64,000 nt of DNA from Orthonyx spaldingii (lineage: Eukaryota > Chordata > Aves > Passeriformes > Orthonychidae), in NCBI GenBank assembly GCA_013397795.1, contig VZTJ01004023.1, positions 1,609,422 to 1,673,421 on the forward strand. The letters run 5' to 3'. The translations under genes and the position numbers were made by a program. Under the pieces are notes generated by a model, which did not search any database, was not told the origin of the DNA, and was given only the letters and a program-made list of their open reading frames with translations. This document shows, piece after piece, positions 37,001 through 50,055 of the stretch. The first letter of the stretch is position 1; every line of letters begins with the position of its first letter.

Positions 37001-39699
37001 TATCACTTCAGACAGGTATTTGCAGATGCTACTGAATCAAAATTAGAAGCAAAATCTTTCTGGTTTCTATCTAGTGGGAATTCTTTCCTGCACTCAAAAA
37101 CACTGCATATTTCAGGCCCTCCAAACAAATCCTGGAAAACTATGTAACCTGTATTAATCTGTCCATTTCCTTTGCGTCATTATTCTTGTCCCTTACCCTT
37201 ATTTTTGACGTGCATCTGTCATTACAATACTCCGTGCTTCCCTTCAGAGGAGCACTCTTAAAATCACCAGTGGTATGGACTATGGGAAATTGGCCCAGCA
37301 GAGGAACAGTCCTCTCAAAATTGCTCTTAGGACACCAGATATATCATTGGTGTAACAAATCCCAACTGGCTTCATTAAAGCTATTTTAGAGAAAATAAAC
37401 TGGCTTAATAGATGGCAAGTTTCTCTCTGTTCCGACTGTCACTGTACATTTTTAAATGTAGAATGTGGCTTCCCTGTAGAAACCCATTAAAGAGATATAA
37501 TATTTCATTCAGGTAAGTATTGCCTTTCTGCTTAAAGGGAAAACACCATTGTGAGCTTAGTGAAGAATTTAATTTGATGTATATCTGCAGGAAGTAAGCC
37601 TTACATCAAAAAGTAAGTACCAGCAGCTGGGTTCAATATGGGATTTGACACTGTTTTCTATAAGCTCTTTACCAAATGTGTGCAGTTTTTGAAATAGCCA
37701 CATGCCCACCTTATTATGATCCTTTCCTGGAAAGAGAAATACCTTTAATCTTAAATATGACATTCACATGCTTATTTTTTAAAGAATTGATTTAATATGA
37801 AGGATTTTATTTCCTGTTTTTTATTAAGATCCAGGTTCCTTGTCAAAGTACTGCCGTAAGTAACAAGCTATTGCACATCCTGTTCTTCATTAAAACAGGC
37901 AGGATATCAAAGTAAAAAACATAAGAAACATAAATGTAGAGGAATTTTAGGATTGAACTGTAATCTATACCATGCAAGTGACTTAATAAGGATCTCAAAT
38001 GATAAAGGAATTCAAGTCTGGGCAACATAACCAGAGCAACTTTCCCCCCCCTCAACTTATGGTCTAAACTACTATTTTTTTTCCTGTACTTTTAAAAACA
38101 TCATGTTCTTGAATTAATATTTAGGTTAACTTGGAAGAGATACACAATCATTAATTCTTGCTACTGCTATTACTCTCCTTAAGTTCTTATTTTTCGTGAT
38201 AAGAATTTTCCAGTCAATATAGATAAATGCAAATCTTTTTATTATTTCTTTAAAGACTTAATGTCAGCCATTTAAATGCTATTTATTGTCATTTTCAGCA
38301 AACGTTTTGTTTGTTCAATTAGCTGTTGTAAGTTTCCATGTGAAATAAAATCGAGGAACTGGTACATACTTATTTGGTCAGGCCAGGCAATATCACACAA
38401 AAGTAATTTTATTTGAACAATTGCACCTAAGTAATAAACTCCTGCTGAGTGTGATTAAGGTGGAGGTGAAATACGAAATATCCTTAGGGAAACAGAGAAA
38501 GTGGGTCTGTCTGTAGATAAGGATACATTAGGTTTAATCTAGACATCATGGCTAACCAGAGCAATATAGGAATAGCAGGACAGGCTTTCATGTAAACTAG
38601 TGACTAGAGGATATCTCCACAACTCTGGTGGGCTTGAATGAGATTATTTTGACTGCCTTGTCACTGGTACTGTCAGTTATTTTGGCTGGCTGAAGCTGGT
38701 GTGAATGTATTGAGCAGAACTGCGTGTTGATCTGGAAGTGTGACATAGAATAGAAGTAAGACTGAATTTGTCCTTGGAAATATTCTTTGCTGTTTATTGC
38801 GTATTGCTTAGCAGCAGAATCAAGATAAATTTTATGAAATTTAATAGAGAAAAAAACCAGAGGTAAAACACAATGGTGTTGGACTGGTGTTATTATTAAA
38901 GAATGTACATGTGAGGGAGGAAGGGCCCAAATCAAACAGGAGTAAGTAGATTTTTTGGATCTCCAAATCTAGAAAATAAAGGGAATTTCCTTCTGGCATA
39001 GGTATGTGATGAACCCTGACAGACCTTATTGTATCATGTAGCTGAAGCTTAGTGTTGCCTGTAAACCACCCCTGTATCAGGGGCAACTGGCACTATACAC
39101 AGGCAATTACTTCATAAGGTCGGGTATTTTATGTAAAAAAAGACACAGAAGGTAAAGAACATGAGGACAGAGCAGAGAGGAGGTAAATGTACAATTGGGC
39201 AGGTCTTGACTTGATTCTGCAGTATCTAAAATAAGCCACTACTCATCTCTGTTGAGATGAATGTGACCAGTTGCATTGGAATTGTGTGTGAAGTATGCAT
39301 GTACATCCAACGCTCCCTGAGAGACGCAGGCTAGCAAGGACTTAATCCTCTCTAATCCCTGGTTGAAAAATTACACAGAGAGCACAAACTTTGAAGAAAG
39401 AATACATTAAAAGAAGCCTTGGAGGGGGAAAAAAGTAAATCCCAAGCTTGAAAATGTACAACAGCAATGGGATGTCTTCAGCAAATGTTTCCAGCAACAC
39501 CCATGTCTGTTTTGCTTCATTTGCCCTTCTTTCCAAGAGCTATTCCTCCCAAAATGCAATGAATTGACCCTAAAGTGTGAAGTAATGCTACCTTGTGGGC
39601 AAAACTGCTGTTCCTGCCCTTTCTTTCTCTCTTGGGAGGGTGTGTAATCACAGCTTGCTAGCCAAGGGCAAGCTGCGTTTGAATCAATGGGAGACTTGA

Positions 39700-40250
39700 A
39701 AGTGAGGAGAGCTGGGGACAAAAAGGGCTGGAAATCAGAGCAGTGGTGAGCAAAGCAGCCCCCTGCATCCAAGCGCAGCGGGGCGAGGTGCCAGGCCTGG
39801 TTCGGTGGAGGGGATGGCATCTGTCCAAGGGGAGTTGTGTCAGCACTGGGGCAGTGCAGTGAGGAGAGGTGGAGGGGCAGTGCCCTGAGGCTCTCCCAGA
39901 GTCACCAGAGCCTGCCCCGTGCAAACGCAGGTCATTGCTCTGCTGGGTGTGGGCAGCAGGAGGTGGCAGGTGGGAATGCCAGCACACTGCTCCTTCTCCC
40001 CTGTGGCTGTGCCTCCTTGTCCTCCTCTTGTGTCTGCGTACAGATTGTATTTCGGGGAAGGGAAGGTGACCAAAGCACAGCTGCCCATGAGAACACGAGC
40101 AGAGCACGAAAGTGCAATAAGCTTGACATTCCTCCATTCCAAGGGTCGTCTGAGTGCTCAGGCCTTTGCACAAAGTGTTTTTCAAGACCTGGCCTAGGCT
40201 CTGCTGCAGGTAATGCCATGAGTTGCCTCCAGCCTCTGGCTCTGTTATCT
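39700..40250. other. GC-rich patch, stop-poor on both strands
   Basis: G+C rises clearly above the surroundings, with scattered CpGs (aagcgcagcggggcgaggtg near 39772). Stop codons thin out, so frames of 206 codons (minus, 39658-40278) and 138 codons (plus, 39837-40253) overlap. The encoded peptides are rich in Ser, His, Cys and Arg with no domain, and they occupy the same bases in opposite directions. I therefore read the frames as a compositional effect. A splice-acceptor-like 'cctcttgcttcctgcag' ends at 40270. CpG density is too low for a classic island promoter, but a weak promoter or lncRNA exon is possible. Confidence 0.4.
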
Positions 40251-41094
40251 TAACCTCTTGCTTCCTGCAGGTGTCCATACACAGTGGAAATTCACCAAAC
40301 AGGAGAGGTGCTAAAGGAGAAGTTGTCTTTGTCCACTGCCCTAATCATCTGATACAGATCAAAAAGTTATATTACTGTCTGTAGGAAGGGCCTCTTATCT
40401 GCAGATGCAATTAGCTTTTGATGAGAGGATGGTTGGACTATTAAATGAACTGAAACTGTAGCAGAGCTCCTCTACACAGGTCAAATACAAATTGTACCCT
40501 CTGATATATGCACGCTGCTCCTGTTGCAAGGACTAAGGAACATGTGGATTAAAGTGAAATGAGTAGATACTAAAGGAAACATCAACTGTGGGGTCTCCAG
40601 GTTTTATGGATATTGCACAAGTTCTTCAAAAAGCGCAAAATATAGCCCTGAGAATATTGAATTCGGATCTATTTCTACTACTCACATGGGAAAATTAACA
40701 AAACACCTTTGAATTGTTTTTCTTAGATAATTTTGCCCATCTGCAGTTTTTTTTGTACACTAATAATGCTGCACAGCTTTCATAAAGCCCTAAAATAGGT
40801 CAGATTTTGCAACCAGAAGATGCTCACCAGTGTTCTGCTCACAGTCTTGTAGCGGCAAATGTAGACAATGTATAAAAACATGGCACATGTGTAAATTTGC
40901 CATCTCATTGCTTTTGCTGCTCTGGCTCTATTGTCAGTAATAATACCACAGCAAGGACGGTTGGAGGGAAGCCAAACGTTTATTTGGTCTTTAGGCTTTG
41001 ATAGTATGTTGGCAGCTGTGTGATCTTTGTTAAATTCAAAAATGCAAAGTGTAGCTTGTTTGTAAGAATCAGATGAGACTGTTGAGACAGATGC

Positions 41095-41255
41095 TTTTTG
41101 GAGCGATACCCGGCGAGCTGTGACACGCATGCAAATGGTGCTGCTCGACCACTTGCCCGTATACATTGAGATTTCCCTGGTCTCTGGAGCTATTTAATTA
41201 AGTCGGGATTCAGCGTTACACAAATGAAACATTGTTAGCTTGGACAATGGAAATG
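41095..41255. promoter_or_regulatory. Candidate enhancer with octamer and SOX-like sites
   Basis: About eight CpGs fall within 41101-41217, in a window otherwise nearly free of CpG. An octamer ATGCAAAT is at 41129-41136 (POU factor site). A facing pair of SOX-like cores, attgt at 41231-41235 and acaat at 41244-41248, lies about 100 bp downstream, with a ttaattaa core between at about 41195. Retained CpGs plus clustered factor cores suggest an unmethylated, constrained enhancer. POU and SOX co-occupancy is known for many neural enhancers; its use here is inference. A 128-codon minus-strand frame (40780-41166) overlaps but has no recognisable domain. Confidence 0.3.
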
Positions 41256-44193
41256 TGCCTTTCCACTTGCCTGCTAGCTGGGAAGCCCCTCTTCTGTAGG
41301 CAGAGAGCACACTAGATAAACATCTCTTCTATCTGGGACTCTCACAATGGTAATCCTCAAAGAGAACATGGAGACATATTATTTTCCAACTAAGTTAGTT
41401 CTCTGTTTTATGTGGCGTGTCTGTAATTAGCCTGGTGTTGGTGTCGACAGTGGTGCATAGTAACGCCGTAAAAGAGCAGTGATGGTGGTGCTCCTTTCAT
41501 TTTTTGGTTTCTGGTGTGCCCAGACTAAGCAAAAATTTCGGTAAACATGAGCATATTCATAGCATGAATATTGTATGAGTGACTAATATCTCTGCTTATG
41601 TGGCTGAGGATGTGGTTTTATTTGCCATCAATGGGACTGGAAAGCTTTTTTAATGTTCTCTCCAAGGGGTTTTTAATGATACAGAAAAAGGGGTTTGGGA
41701 ATGAGCAAATTACTGAGTATAGAACTGTGGAAAAGGTTCTGATGCTGTTGGAAATCTGGTATTTTCCTACAGCTCCTGCAGGTGTGGGCAGGCAGAGGAG
41801 AGCAGCAGGTTGTTGGTCCCTCACTGCTGCAGTGGACCAGCCAACAGCAGGTAGCAGCTCCAGCTCCTGCTGCAGGCAGACTTTTAGTAGAAAGTTAGAA
41901 CAGTTCTCTCTAACTTTGTTCCTACTCCAGTGCAGATGAGAAGGAGCTGTACCAAAGTGTATACATTCCTTTTGCATTGCACATCTGCAGCCAGCTGGGT
42001 GTTCTAACAGACAGAATCACTCCATCAAGCAGGGAAGCAGACTAACAGAATCAGACTGTCGTGCAACTGTTTACATTTATTTGTTGTTCTTAGTCTATTT
42101 ATGTGATTTTATTGCTATAGTCATTTTGGAATTGAAGTCAAACTGAAATATGATTAATGCACTGATGGTTACTTGCTGTGGCCAGAGTGCAACACGGGAG
42201 AGAGTTCAAGTGTAACCAGCTGCATAATAAACTGCATAAACGATGGAAAAGTCCATGGAGTAAATGAAACTACGTCAGCAAGATCAGCCCCACCAATCAC
42301 AGCCAGAATGGAGAGTATTAAGAAGACCAGAATACTTCTGAAATGAGAATGACCAAGTTAAAACAAGCAAAAAGAACTTAGCCAGGAAACCACTTATCTT
42401 TTGAGTCTTGTTAGTCCCCATGAAACTCCCAGAACCACATTTCCTTCTTTGAAATAATGAAGTGGCCCAGAGCCACTATCTCGCAGAGCTGCAAGGTCAA
42501 CTATAAAAAGCTGCAGGTTGCTGAACTCAGCAGCTATTTTTGTTATTGAGGTTGGTCTCTACATGCCAGCATGTTCAAGCTGAAACGTAACTTGCCCAGG
42601 AAATTAGTTAGTGTGCACACAAATACAAGATTATAATTACAGCTACAGAATGCTGCTCACTGGAGAATTGAGCTTGGATGGGAAAGCTAGTCCTTTTCTT
42701 TGCCCATTTTATTTGGAAAGAAAAGAAACAATGTGAGCTGCCAATATTTTGATGTCAGCATCCTTTGTTTTTTCTGGCTATCTGAGACCTCTTTGATCCT
42801 CGTGCTGCCAGAAATGTTTGCTCTGGCTGTGCTCCTTCTTTCTAGCAGATCAACTATTTTGCTACAGGTTGTGAGAATGAAGGGTTTTAATTTGATGAAC
42901 TTCTGAGTGTGTGTCTCAGACACCTGTTTCTGTCCAGAATACTCTGTGTTTTTTAACATGTATATTCATTTGTAAACCATGACAATAGGTGGCATATATA
43001 GAACCAGAATTCAGGTTCTCTGCCTTTGCTCGATGATGGGACTCTCTTCAGCACTGCAAATGTTATTGGATGTATAATATTAATTAAATGTGGTGACCAG
43101 GGTAGGTTGACATGGAGCATCTTTTCAATAGCAAGATACAGTGCTGGAATCTGTAATTCATGGAACCGTCCTGCTGTCATCTTTGGAACTTGTTGGATGA
43201 AAGTGAATAAGGCTCCAGCTACACATAACTCTGATTAGTTACTAAGCTATATCCAGGCCAAAGCAAGCCTGTGTTTTGCATTGTATTTGTATGCTTTGCA
43301 GATCTCCAGTGTCTGACAACAACTTTCGAGCTGGGACAGAATGAAAAACTTCCCACAAAGCAGAGGACCCATATTGATTAGTCCAGTTATTCTTGGTACT
43401 AGAAGCTCCAGTTATAATCTTCTAGGAGACAAATCATATTTTACATTATACAAGAAGAATATATTAATTTTTCATATTTTTCTAATTTTTCTTGTCTGAC
43501 CATCTGTAGATATAAAGTATTAGTGAGATTAATCTTGTGATAGTTGAAATCCAGTTGGATGTTTTTAGTTGAAACACATATAAATAACTGAACTAGTATC
43601 ACACTGTAATCCAAAGCACTGATTTACATTATAGTCATATATCAGAATTTTTTTCTTTTATGGGAGATGTTTTATAACATTTAATGATTATAGCAATGTA
43701 GGTGGTAGGATGAAAGTGCACGTTGTGCTAAGGTACTGCTGATGTAGGAAATTGCTTTTTGTATCCACAGATCAGAATACTAAATCATTTAAGAATTGGT
43801 GCATATCCAAAACGCATCTGTTGACCCAGATTCTGTCCTCTGATAACAAGAATGAAGTGATTGTTTTTCCGAGAACCAAATAGATTTTATTTACGTTAGT
43901 GGAAGTGCCAATAAGGGCTTGTTGCGGGATTTGTAGGATACTGCTTTTCTTAAAGAATGTGTTTGTGAAACTCTCCTTTGTGTTATCTCCTCTCAGCTTC
44001 TGATTTGGGGAAATATTGCACCAAGAATTTAACAACAATATGAGAAATCTAGCAGAGACAAAGGGGAAAAACATGTTCCAGACAACAGCCCACGACAGTG
44101 TAATGTTTCCTGGGTAGGAAAAGAGACCTAAATGTCATGAACCATATGCTTATAACACTGACTTCTTCAGAAATACAAGGTAATTATAGTTAG

Positions 44194-44209
44194 TTTAACT
44201 ATAGTTAAA
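44194..44209. repeat. 16-bp perfect palindrome
   Basis: The sequence tttaactatagttaaa equals its own reverse complement. It lies among three further copies of an atagtta-like heptamer (44186-44192, 44201-44207, 44211-44217). It could be a homodimer binding site or only an AT-rich slippage product. Confidence 0.9.
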
Positions 44210-47200
44210 AATAGTTACACAGAAAATGAAATGGAGGAGGAGACCTTGGACCTACCACACAAATCCTCCTGATGCATATTTTATTCTGTGTCACAGTGTT
44301 TCCAAGGATGGGGTTCCACCCGCAGTCCTAATTTCCCCTAAGTCAAGAGTGTCTTCTGTAGATCCATCTCTCTCCTTCGCTGAGTGAGCACATGTTCTGG
44401 TAGAAATAGTCCTGGCATGGAGTATCCGTCCTGTGACCTGCAAGGAGTGGGCTGGAGCTCAGTCCTAGCTCGTTTTCCATGTGGAGACATATTTCTGCCT
44501 CCCTGTTCTTTGTAGAAAAGTGTGAGCTCTGCATAATGAGGATACCAGATGTTTGCCTTTAGAAAGGACTTGCATTATCATAGCTTCCAAGCTGCCAGGA
44601 AGGTCTGGACTCCAGCAGTGGGTTATTTCCTTACTGAGAGAAGGGAGTAGACACATGCATGGGATAGTTTGTTCTGGTCTCTATGTATTCATAATAATGT
44701 ACACTTCTGTAGATATACTCCAGAGCAAAACAAGTAGAGGTTACAACTCCCAGACCTGGACAAAACATGTGCTTTGGTTTCTCACTGCAAACTACACCAG
44801 CACTGAGATTCAAATCAACTGCTCTGAGAACTAGGTCAAAGTACTATTCATAGCAGAACCTTCAACATGGGCCTCAGAGGAAGGGAATTTGAATTGTATG
44901 ATAATTTCTTGTTCCACTTCAGGGAGAATGGGGATGATCTGATGCTATCAGAGGACCCGGGCAGCCAGCATTGCTCTTGGGGTGGTCTAATGCTCCCCCA
45001 TCAGCTCCATCTGACCCCTCTGCCTTGCTGAGGATGTTTAGCCACCAAAGGTTCTCCTGTGCAGTGACAAGCTCTGGAAGCTCCCTGTCTCCTCTGCTGA
45101 CACAGACAAAGCCCAGCTGTCCCACTCCCCTTGTCCCTCTGATGCCATTCACAGGGAGGTGGAAAATCGTGGCTCTCAATGTACACCTGTAACTTGAATG
45201 TGCTTATCTCTAACACATATAGGTGTGAACATAAAATGTTTGTTTTGTACATGTGATCACTCTTCCTATCTCTACTTACAGCACATCTTTATCTGTAGAT
45301 AGCAGTCAATTTTTAATAATTGGTTCTTTATTTATCTCCCTGTTATTTTCTGGGTTTTGTCCCTTTATGTGGTTGAAACAGTGACAACTTATGACATATT
45401 TGTTGAGTAACTTTTAAGACATGAGACTTCCTCGAAGAATTGAAACACTCCCATTTTTCAGATTTGATTTTTCCAAGAGGTTTTTGGACTCAACACTTTG
45501 CTAATGCAACTAATATGGCTTCTGAACTGGCACTGGTTTGAGTCCAGCCCAACTTTGAGCATGGGCAGAGCTGGCTGGCAGCTGTCAGTACCCATCTGTG
45601 GAGGCATAACCAGTAACATTCACTGCATTTATAAAGACCCCTTGCTAGCAAATGCATTCAGCCTTCTGAAACAATAGTTCTTCCAACTAATTAAAAACAA
45701 CATTACCCTAACAATATTACATGCCCAAGAAGTAAACAAACCATAAAACGATCAGCAAACACAGCAGTATTCATTTAGAAATGTATCTGCTGGAGCACAG
45801 GGTAGAAAATGAGCATGATTTTGGTCTGGAGCATATTCTGTACTCCTGGGATCACCACCCAAAAGCTGGAACTACTTGCTGATCCTGGCATGGTGGCAGA
45901 GCTGCAAAGCAGCAGGTGGCAGATGAGTGAAAAATCCCATCTGGCAGGAAGTGAGGAGGTGGCACCGAGAGCTTTGGGCTCCAGCAGGTTCATCAGAGTA
46001 TCCATTTAATAGGCAGCAGTTAAAAGGACATAAATCCTGGTGAATGACCACCACTGCTCAAGGCTCTGATGTAGTTTTTCTCCGAGTCCTTTGTGTAACC
46101 AGCGGTGGGGGCTGAGCAGTAGCAGAGTGAGATGGAAGCTGCAGCTCCTGAGAGCTGAAGTCAGAAGGTACCAGAGTGGCCAGCACTCGCCCTTCTTCAG
46201 GCCAGCATGAGAGAGTGAACATTTCTTACTGAAGTTCTCATACCCAGGAAGAACGAAAAATGTGTTTCCCCTGTTATTTTGTCATAAAATGACCTGTGAA
46301 AAACTGTAAAGTTGAAGCATGTTTCCACACCTTGCTTGGCATGGGACCTTGTTTGGAGAGGGCATGGACTTATATCAGAAGTAAAAATTTATTCTCCCTG
46401 TCTAAAGTAGTCCACTTGGACTGATCTGATCTGAAAGAGAAGGGAGTCACCTCATCAGAATGACCTCAGTTCAGTAACATTCCTGTCTCCTCTGGGATGA
46501 GAACAAGGCAGCTCTGATCCACCCAACTAGCAATTATATTCCAATAATTGAATCAGCAGAGACTGCAAAGCACATTCCCTGATAGAAACTTGTTTTGCAG
46601 ATATGGACATATCACTTTTTCCTTCATGCTATCAGTGATTATTATTTTAAGTTGTGCATATCCTGGTACAGTTGTAAATATCCTGATTTTCTGAAGAAAA
46701 AAAAAGAAGTCAAGTTCTAAATCCATAATTGCATGCCACTGGGTTTTTTTTCTTGTTTTGCTTTTAAGAACAAGCTATGGTTGTATTGTTGAATGAAATA
46801 TTTTATTCAAATCATAACTTAGAGGCTGCAAAATTTTTTTGTGGTATGAAAATGTGACTCAGATATACCATTTGAGCAGGGAAAAAGAGCATGCTTTGCC
46901 TGTTAGTCCTGTCTCTTGCTGTGTGTCTGCATCATGCTGTGGTTGTCCAGAAGCAGCTGTATACAGGCCATGCTGCAGAGACAACTACCACGGTGCTCAC
47001 TTGGATGCAAACAGGTCAGTTCTTCTCAGCACAGGTTGCTCTGTGTTGTCTATCAGTATCTCTGAGGATTAATCAATGGTAGAAAAAGATGTAAAGTCTA
47101 TGATCTTCCTCTTTTTCTGAATGGCCATTCTTTTTCTAATGTCAGTTCTTGCCATTGCCAGAATCTAATGGATTTTTTGCCTTAAGGCTAATTTGGATGC

Positions 47201-47656
47201 TGACTTCAACAGTATTTCCAGGGGAAAAATATCTTTTCCTGTACTAATAGGCCACTGATACCCAGGTAGTAATAAATGCCTTGGCTCAAATGACAGAGCA
47301 AGGCAGGGGATCAGAACTGAATCCTCGTTTCCTGAGTACCTGTATGGCACCATCCTAAATAGGACAGTGCTTATGGGGGAGGGCAACGTCTTTTGTTAAA
47401 GTGTTCAATGTAGTTGCAGGGTATGGACAAATTTTTGAACATGTGAAAACTTGTGAAATTCTGACCTTGAAAAAACCCTGTGTTCCCAAACCCTGGCCTA
47501 TTAAAACATTACTGCTCTTCACACACCTTGCTTTGGGCCCCTTCACCACCTGGGTCACAGGAATCTGCAACAGGCAGACTTTAGGAATAGGTGGTGTTTC
47601 ACTCTCAAATTCTACGTCCACAGCTTATAATAGTCTTGAATTAATACAGGCAATTA

Positions 47657-47670
47657 CCAACAGGTGGTGT
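47657..47670 (+). promoter_or_regulatory. CTCF-like motif, plus orientation
   Basis: ccaacaggtggtgt matches the CTCF core in forward orientation, with a weak 3' end. It also contains a CAGGTG E-box, so a ZEB/SNAI-type or bHLH site is an equally good reading. Confidence 0.22.
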
Positions 47671-49517
47671 TAAATGTATACTTGCTAGTAACAAAATATA
47701 AGATAGGATTTATTTTGCTCATCTGAAAATTCTTTTCCCAAGCTGAGCTATGCAATGGCAGAATTTGCTGTAGCAGTCTCCAGTTCTTAACAGTGGTAGC
47801 TGCAATTTGCACAGGAATGATGAACTCTTTGTCACAATGAAGCATTTTGATTAGATGAACTCAGTTGAAAACGAAAATAAATTCTTCTAACTTAGGAGAG
47901 GTGTCATCTGAGTTATGGCTGGGTCAGGTCAGAGCTGGGTGTGTATTCTAAGTAATTCCTCTGTGGAATTATTACCATCATCATAATAATATCTCAGTGG
48001 AATCAAAATGGAGATATTTGTCCTGATAGCCTTTCACTTTTTATTTGGAAAATCATTATAGTTACATTATCTCAAGGTTTATGAAGGAAAGGTAACCCCT
48101 GCTCCAGGAATCTACTGAAAAGTTATTTCAAGGGGAAAACTACTGAACTAGAAATTAGACAGATATTAAAACCACAAAGCTGTTTTCCTTTGTATCAAAA
48201 CTCAGCCTGGAGTTGCATAAAGCTCCAAGTTAATCACAGCTGCCCTCCCTGTCTGTGGAACAAGAGCTGCATTTCCAGCACACGTTATGCAGCATCACTC
48301 TGTCCACCACTGGGAGAGCACATGCTGGGCAAAGCAAGTTTTTAATGGGATGAGTTATTAGTTCTAATGAGCCATTGTCTGGTATTATTTGTTCTTGGGT
48401 ACTTTGTTTTTGCCAACAAGCTGTTTGTCAGCTGAAAAGGTAGAGATCTCTTACCTGTTTGTTGCTTTTCCAGCTGCTGTCTATCATGATACAGATGTGA
48501 CTCTTCGAGTGTTCTGAATTCTGTTTTTACATCTCCACCTAAAATTCAACTTTTAGATGCTCTCCTGTCATTTTGTATCCCCTCTTCTCCTTTAACCCTG
48601 AAGAAATGTGTTCACCAGCACTTTGTTCCACTGTGGGCTTAAAATGTCTGCAAGGCTTCAGAGGATTGCATTCCTTGGTTGACAGTGTCTACTTACATAG
48701 AGAGTGTGGAAAGCTATCATTCAAAATATTATTTTACTTTGTCATAACTATTTTTATTTTGCAATGTAGTGTAGCAGTGGGTTTCAACTCACACTTACTT
48801 TTTAAAGAAATATTTCTTCCCATGGCTTCAGTGTGTGCAGGTTTCTTTTGGAGATGTTCTAGTCATCTCAAAAATTTCACATAGAATTACTTTTTTGTGG
48901 ACTAAGGGAATATTTTTAGATTTCCATGCTTGCATTTCTGCTTGCCCTAGTTTTCTTTGAACATGAAGAAGTTAATCCTTCCCTGAAAGAAGTTGTATGC
49001 ATTACCTTTTGGAGAGAAAGCTGGTTTTACTATTGTTTCCCTGTACTCCAGGATGATAGTTCCAGTTTTGTTAGTGCTACTATTTTAGGAGATAGAGAGA
49101 CAAATCTGGAGAGTTAATGATTTCTTTTAATTGAAAGCCAGAGGAAATAAGAAGTTTTGATGACTGGTGACTTGATGGTGACTGATCTATATTAATAGAA
49201 TTTTTTTGTGCAATACTTGTTTCTCTCCCTTTAAACAAACAAACAGCCATGCAACATCTTGGTAGCACAGTGAATGTCTTCACCACAAATTTATACAGTG
49301 CTGATGACACAGTTTTCTGAGGCAAAGATTTGGATGTGGGAATTAGGAAAAATGCATTTTCTAGCAGGGAGAGAAGATCTCTATTAGCTGTGCTGACAAA
49401 CCGTGGGAAGGCAAATCAGCCATAAGACTCCATTAATTTGATTTTAATCTTTACTTTATAAACCTGAGATTCTGGATGATAGAACACAACCATTTTAATT
49501 AAATGGCTTGTACTACC

Positions 49518-49559
49518 TTTTTTTTTTTTTCCCTTTTTTAATTTTTTTTTTTTTTTTTT
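49518..49559. repeat. Interrupted poly-T tract
   Basis: Three T-runs (13, 6 and 18 bases) are broken by CCC and AA. This is a low-complexity tract with no linked retroelement seen. Confidence 0.93.
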
Positions 49560-49804
49560 GGCAGAAACTTTGCATAGTTAATAAGGACAGGATTACCCTA
49601 CCTGTACATACCTGATCTGTGTAACTTCCAGGTTATTGTACCAGATGCTATGGGTCACTGGGCATCATCTACAAATGTGCATGTTTTAAGCAACTTTGAA
49701 GCCAATGGGCACTTGTGCTGACTGGCAGACTGACTAAAAACTAACTACAATATTATATGTGTGTATTTTCAACCTCTTAAAAATCCTTTGGATTAATGTG
49801 TTGT

Positions 49805-49830
49805 GGTTTTTTGGTTTTTTGGTTTTTTTT
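49805..49830. repeat. (GGTTTTTT)n minisatellite, three copies
   Basis: Period-8 units of GG plus six T occur three times, the last with extra T. G/T-rich low-complexity sequence continues to about 49855. Confidence 0.9.
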
Positions 49831-50055
49831 AATTTTGGGTTTGTTTTTTTTTAAATTTCTTTGCACTTCATGTTAGCCCTCATCATTGTGAGTGAAACCC
49901 ACTTCAGAGAAGTGGAGGTGTCATGCTGCTTTCACACAAATGCTCTTAATGTATCTTCTTAAGGGTCCTGGCATTATTTTGAAGTAAAACTAGTGTTACT
50001 TTTTTTTTTTTTATCCTCCTCTTTCTGAAGGACAAGCAGGGTTTCCAGCTCTGTC

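Larger units (their letters stand above)
29702..39690. other. Noncoding DNA, possible intron after the 29.6 kb exon
   Basis: If the exon candidate is real, this is the start of its downstream intron. No acceptor with a convincing downstream exon was found. Contents are the two CTCF-like motifs near 31 and 32 kb, the TGC repeat at 34.0 kb, a short hairpin-like cctcttt/aaagagg string at 33731-33749 and a GA-rich stretch near 35.73 kb. Confidence 0.55.
40280..49500. other. Noncoding DNA with enhancer-like and palindromic spots
   Basis: Beyond the 41.1 kb block, the palindrome at 44.2 kb and the CTCF/E-box match at 47.66 kb, nothing is assigned. Sequence at 42.16-42.34 kb (retained CpGs in acacggg, aaacgatgg and ctacgtcag) may be another weak conserved element. 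A minus-strand donor-like string near 48.45 kb has no partner. Confidence 0.55.
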
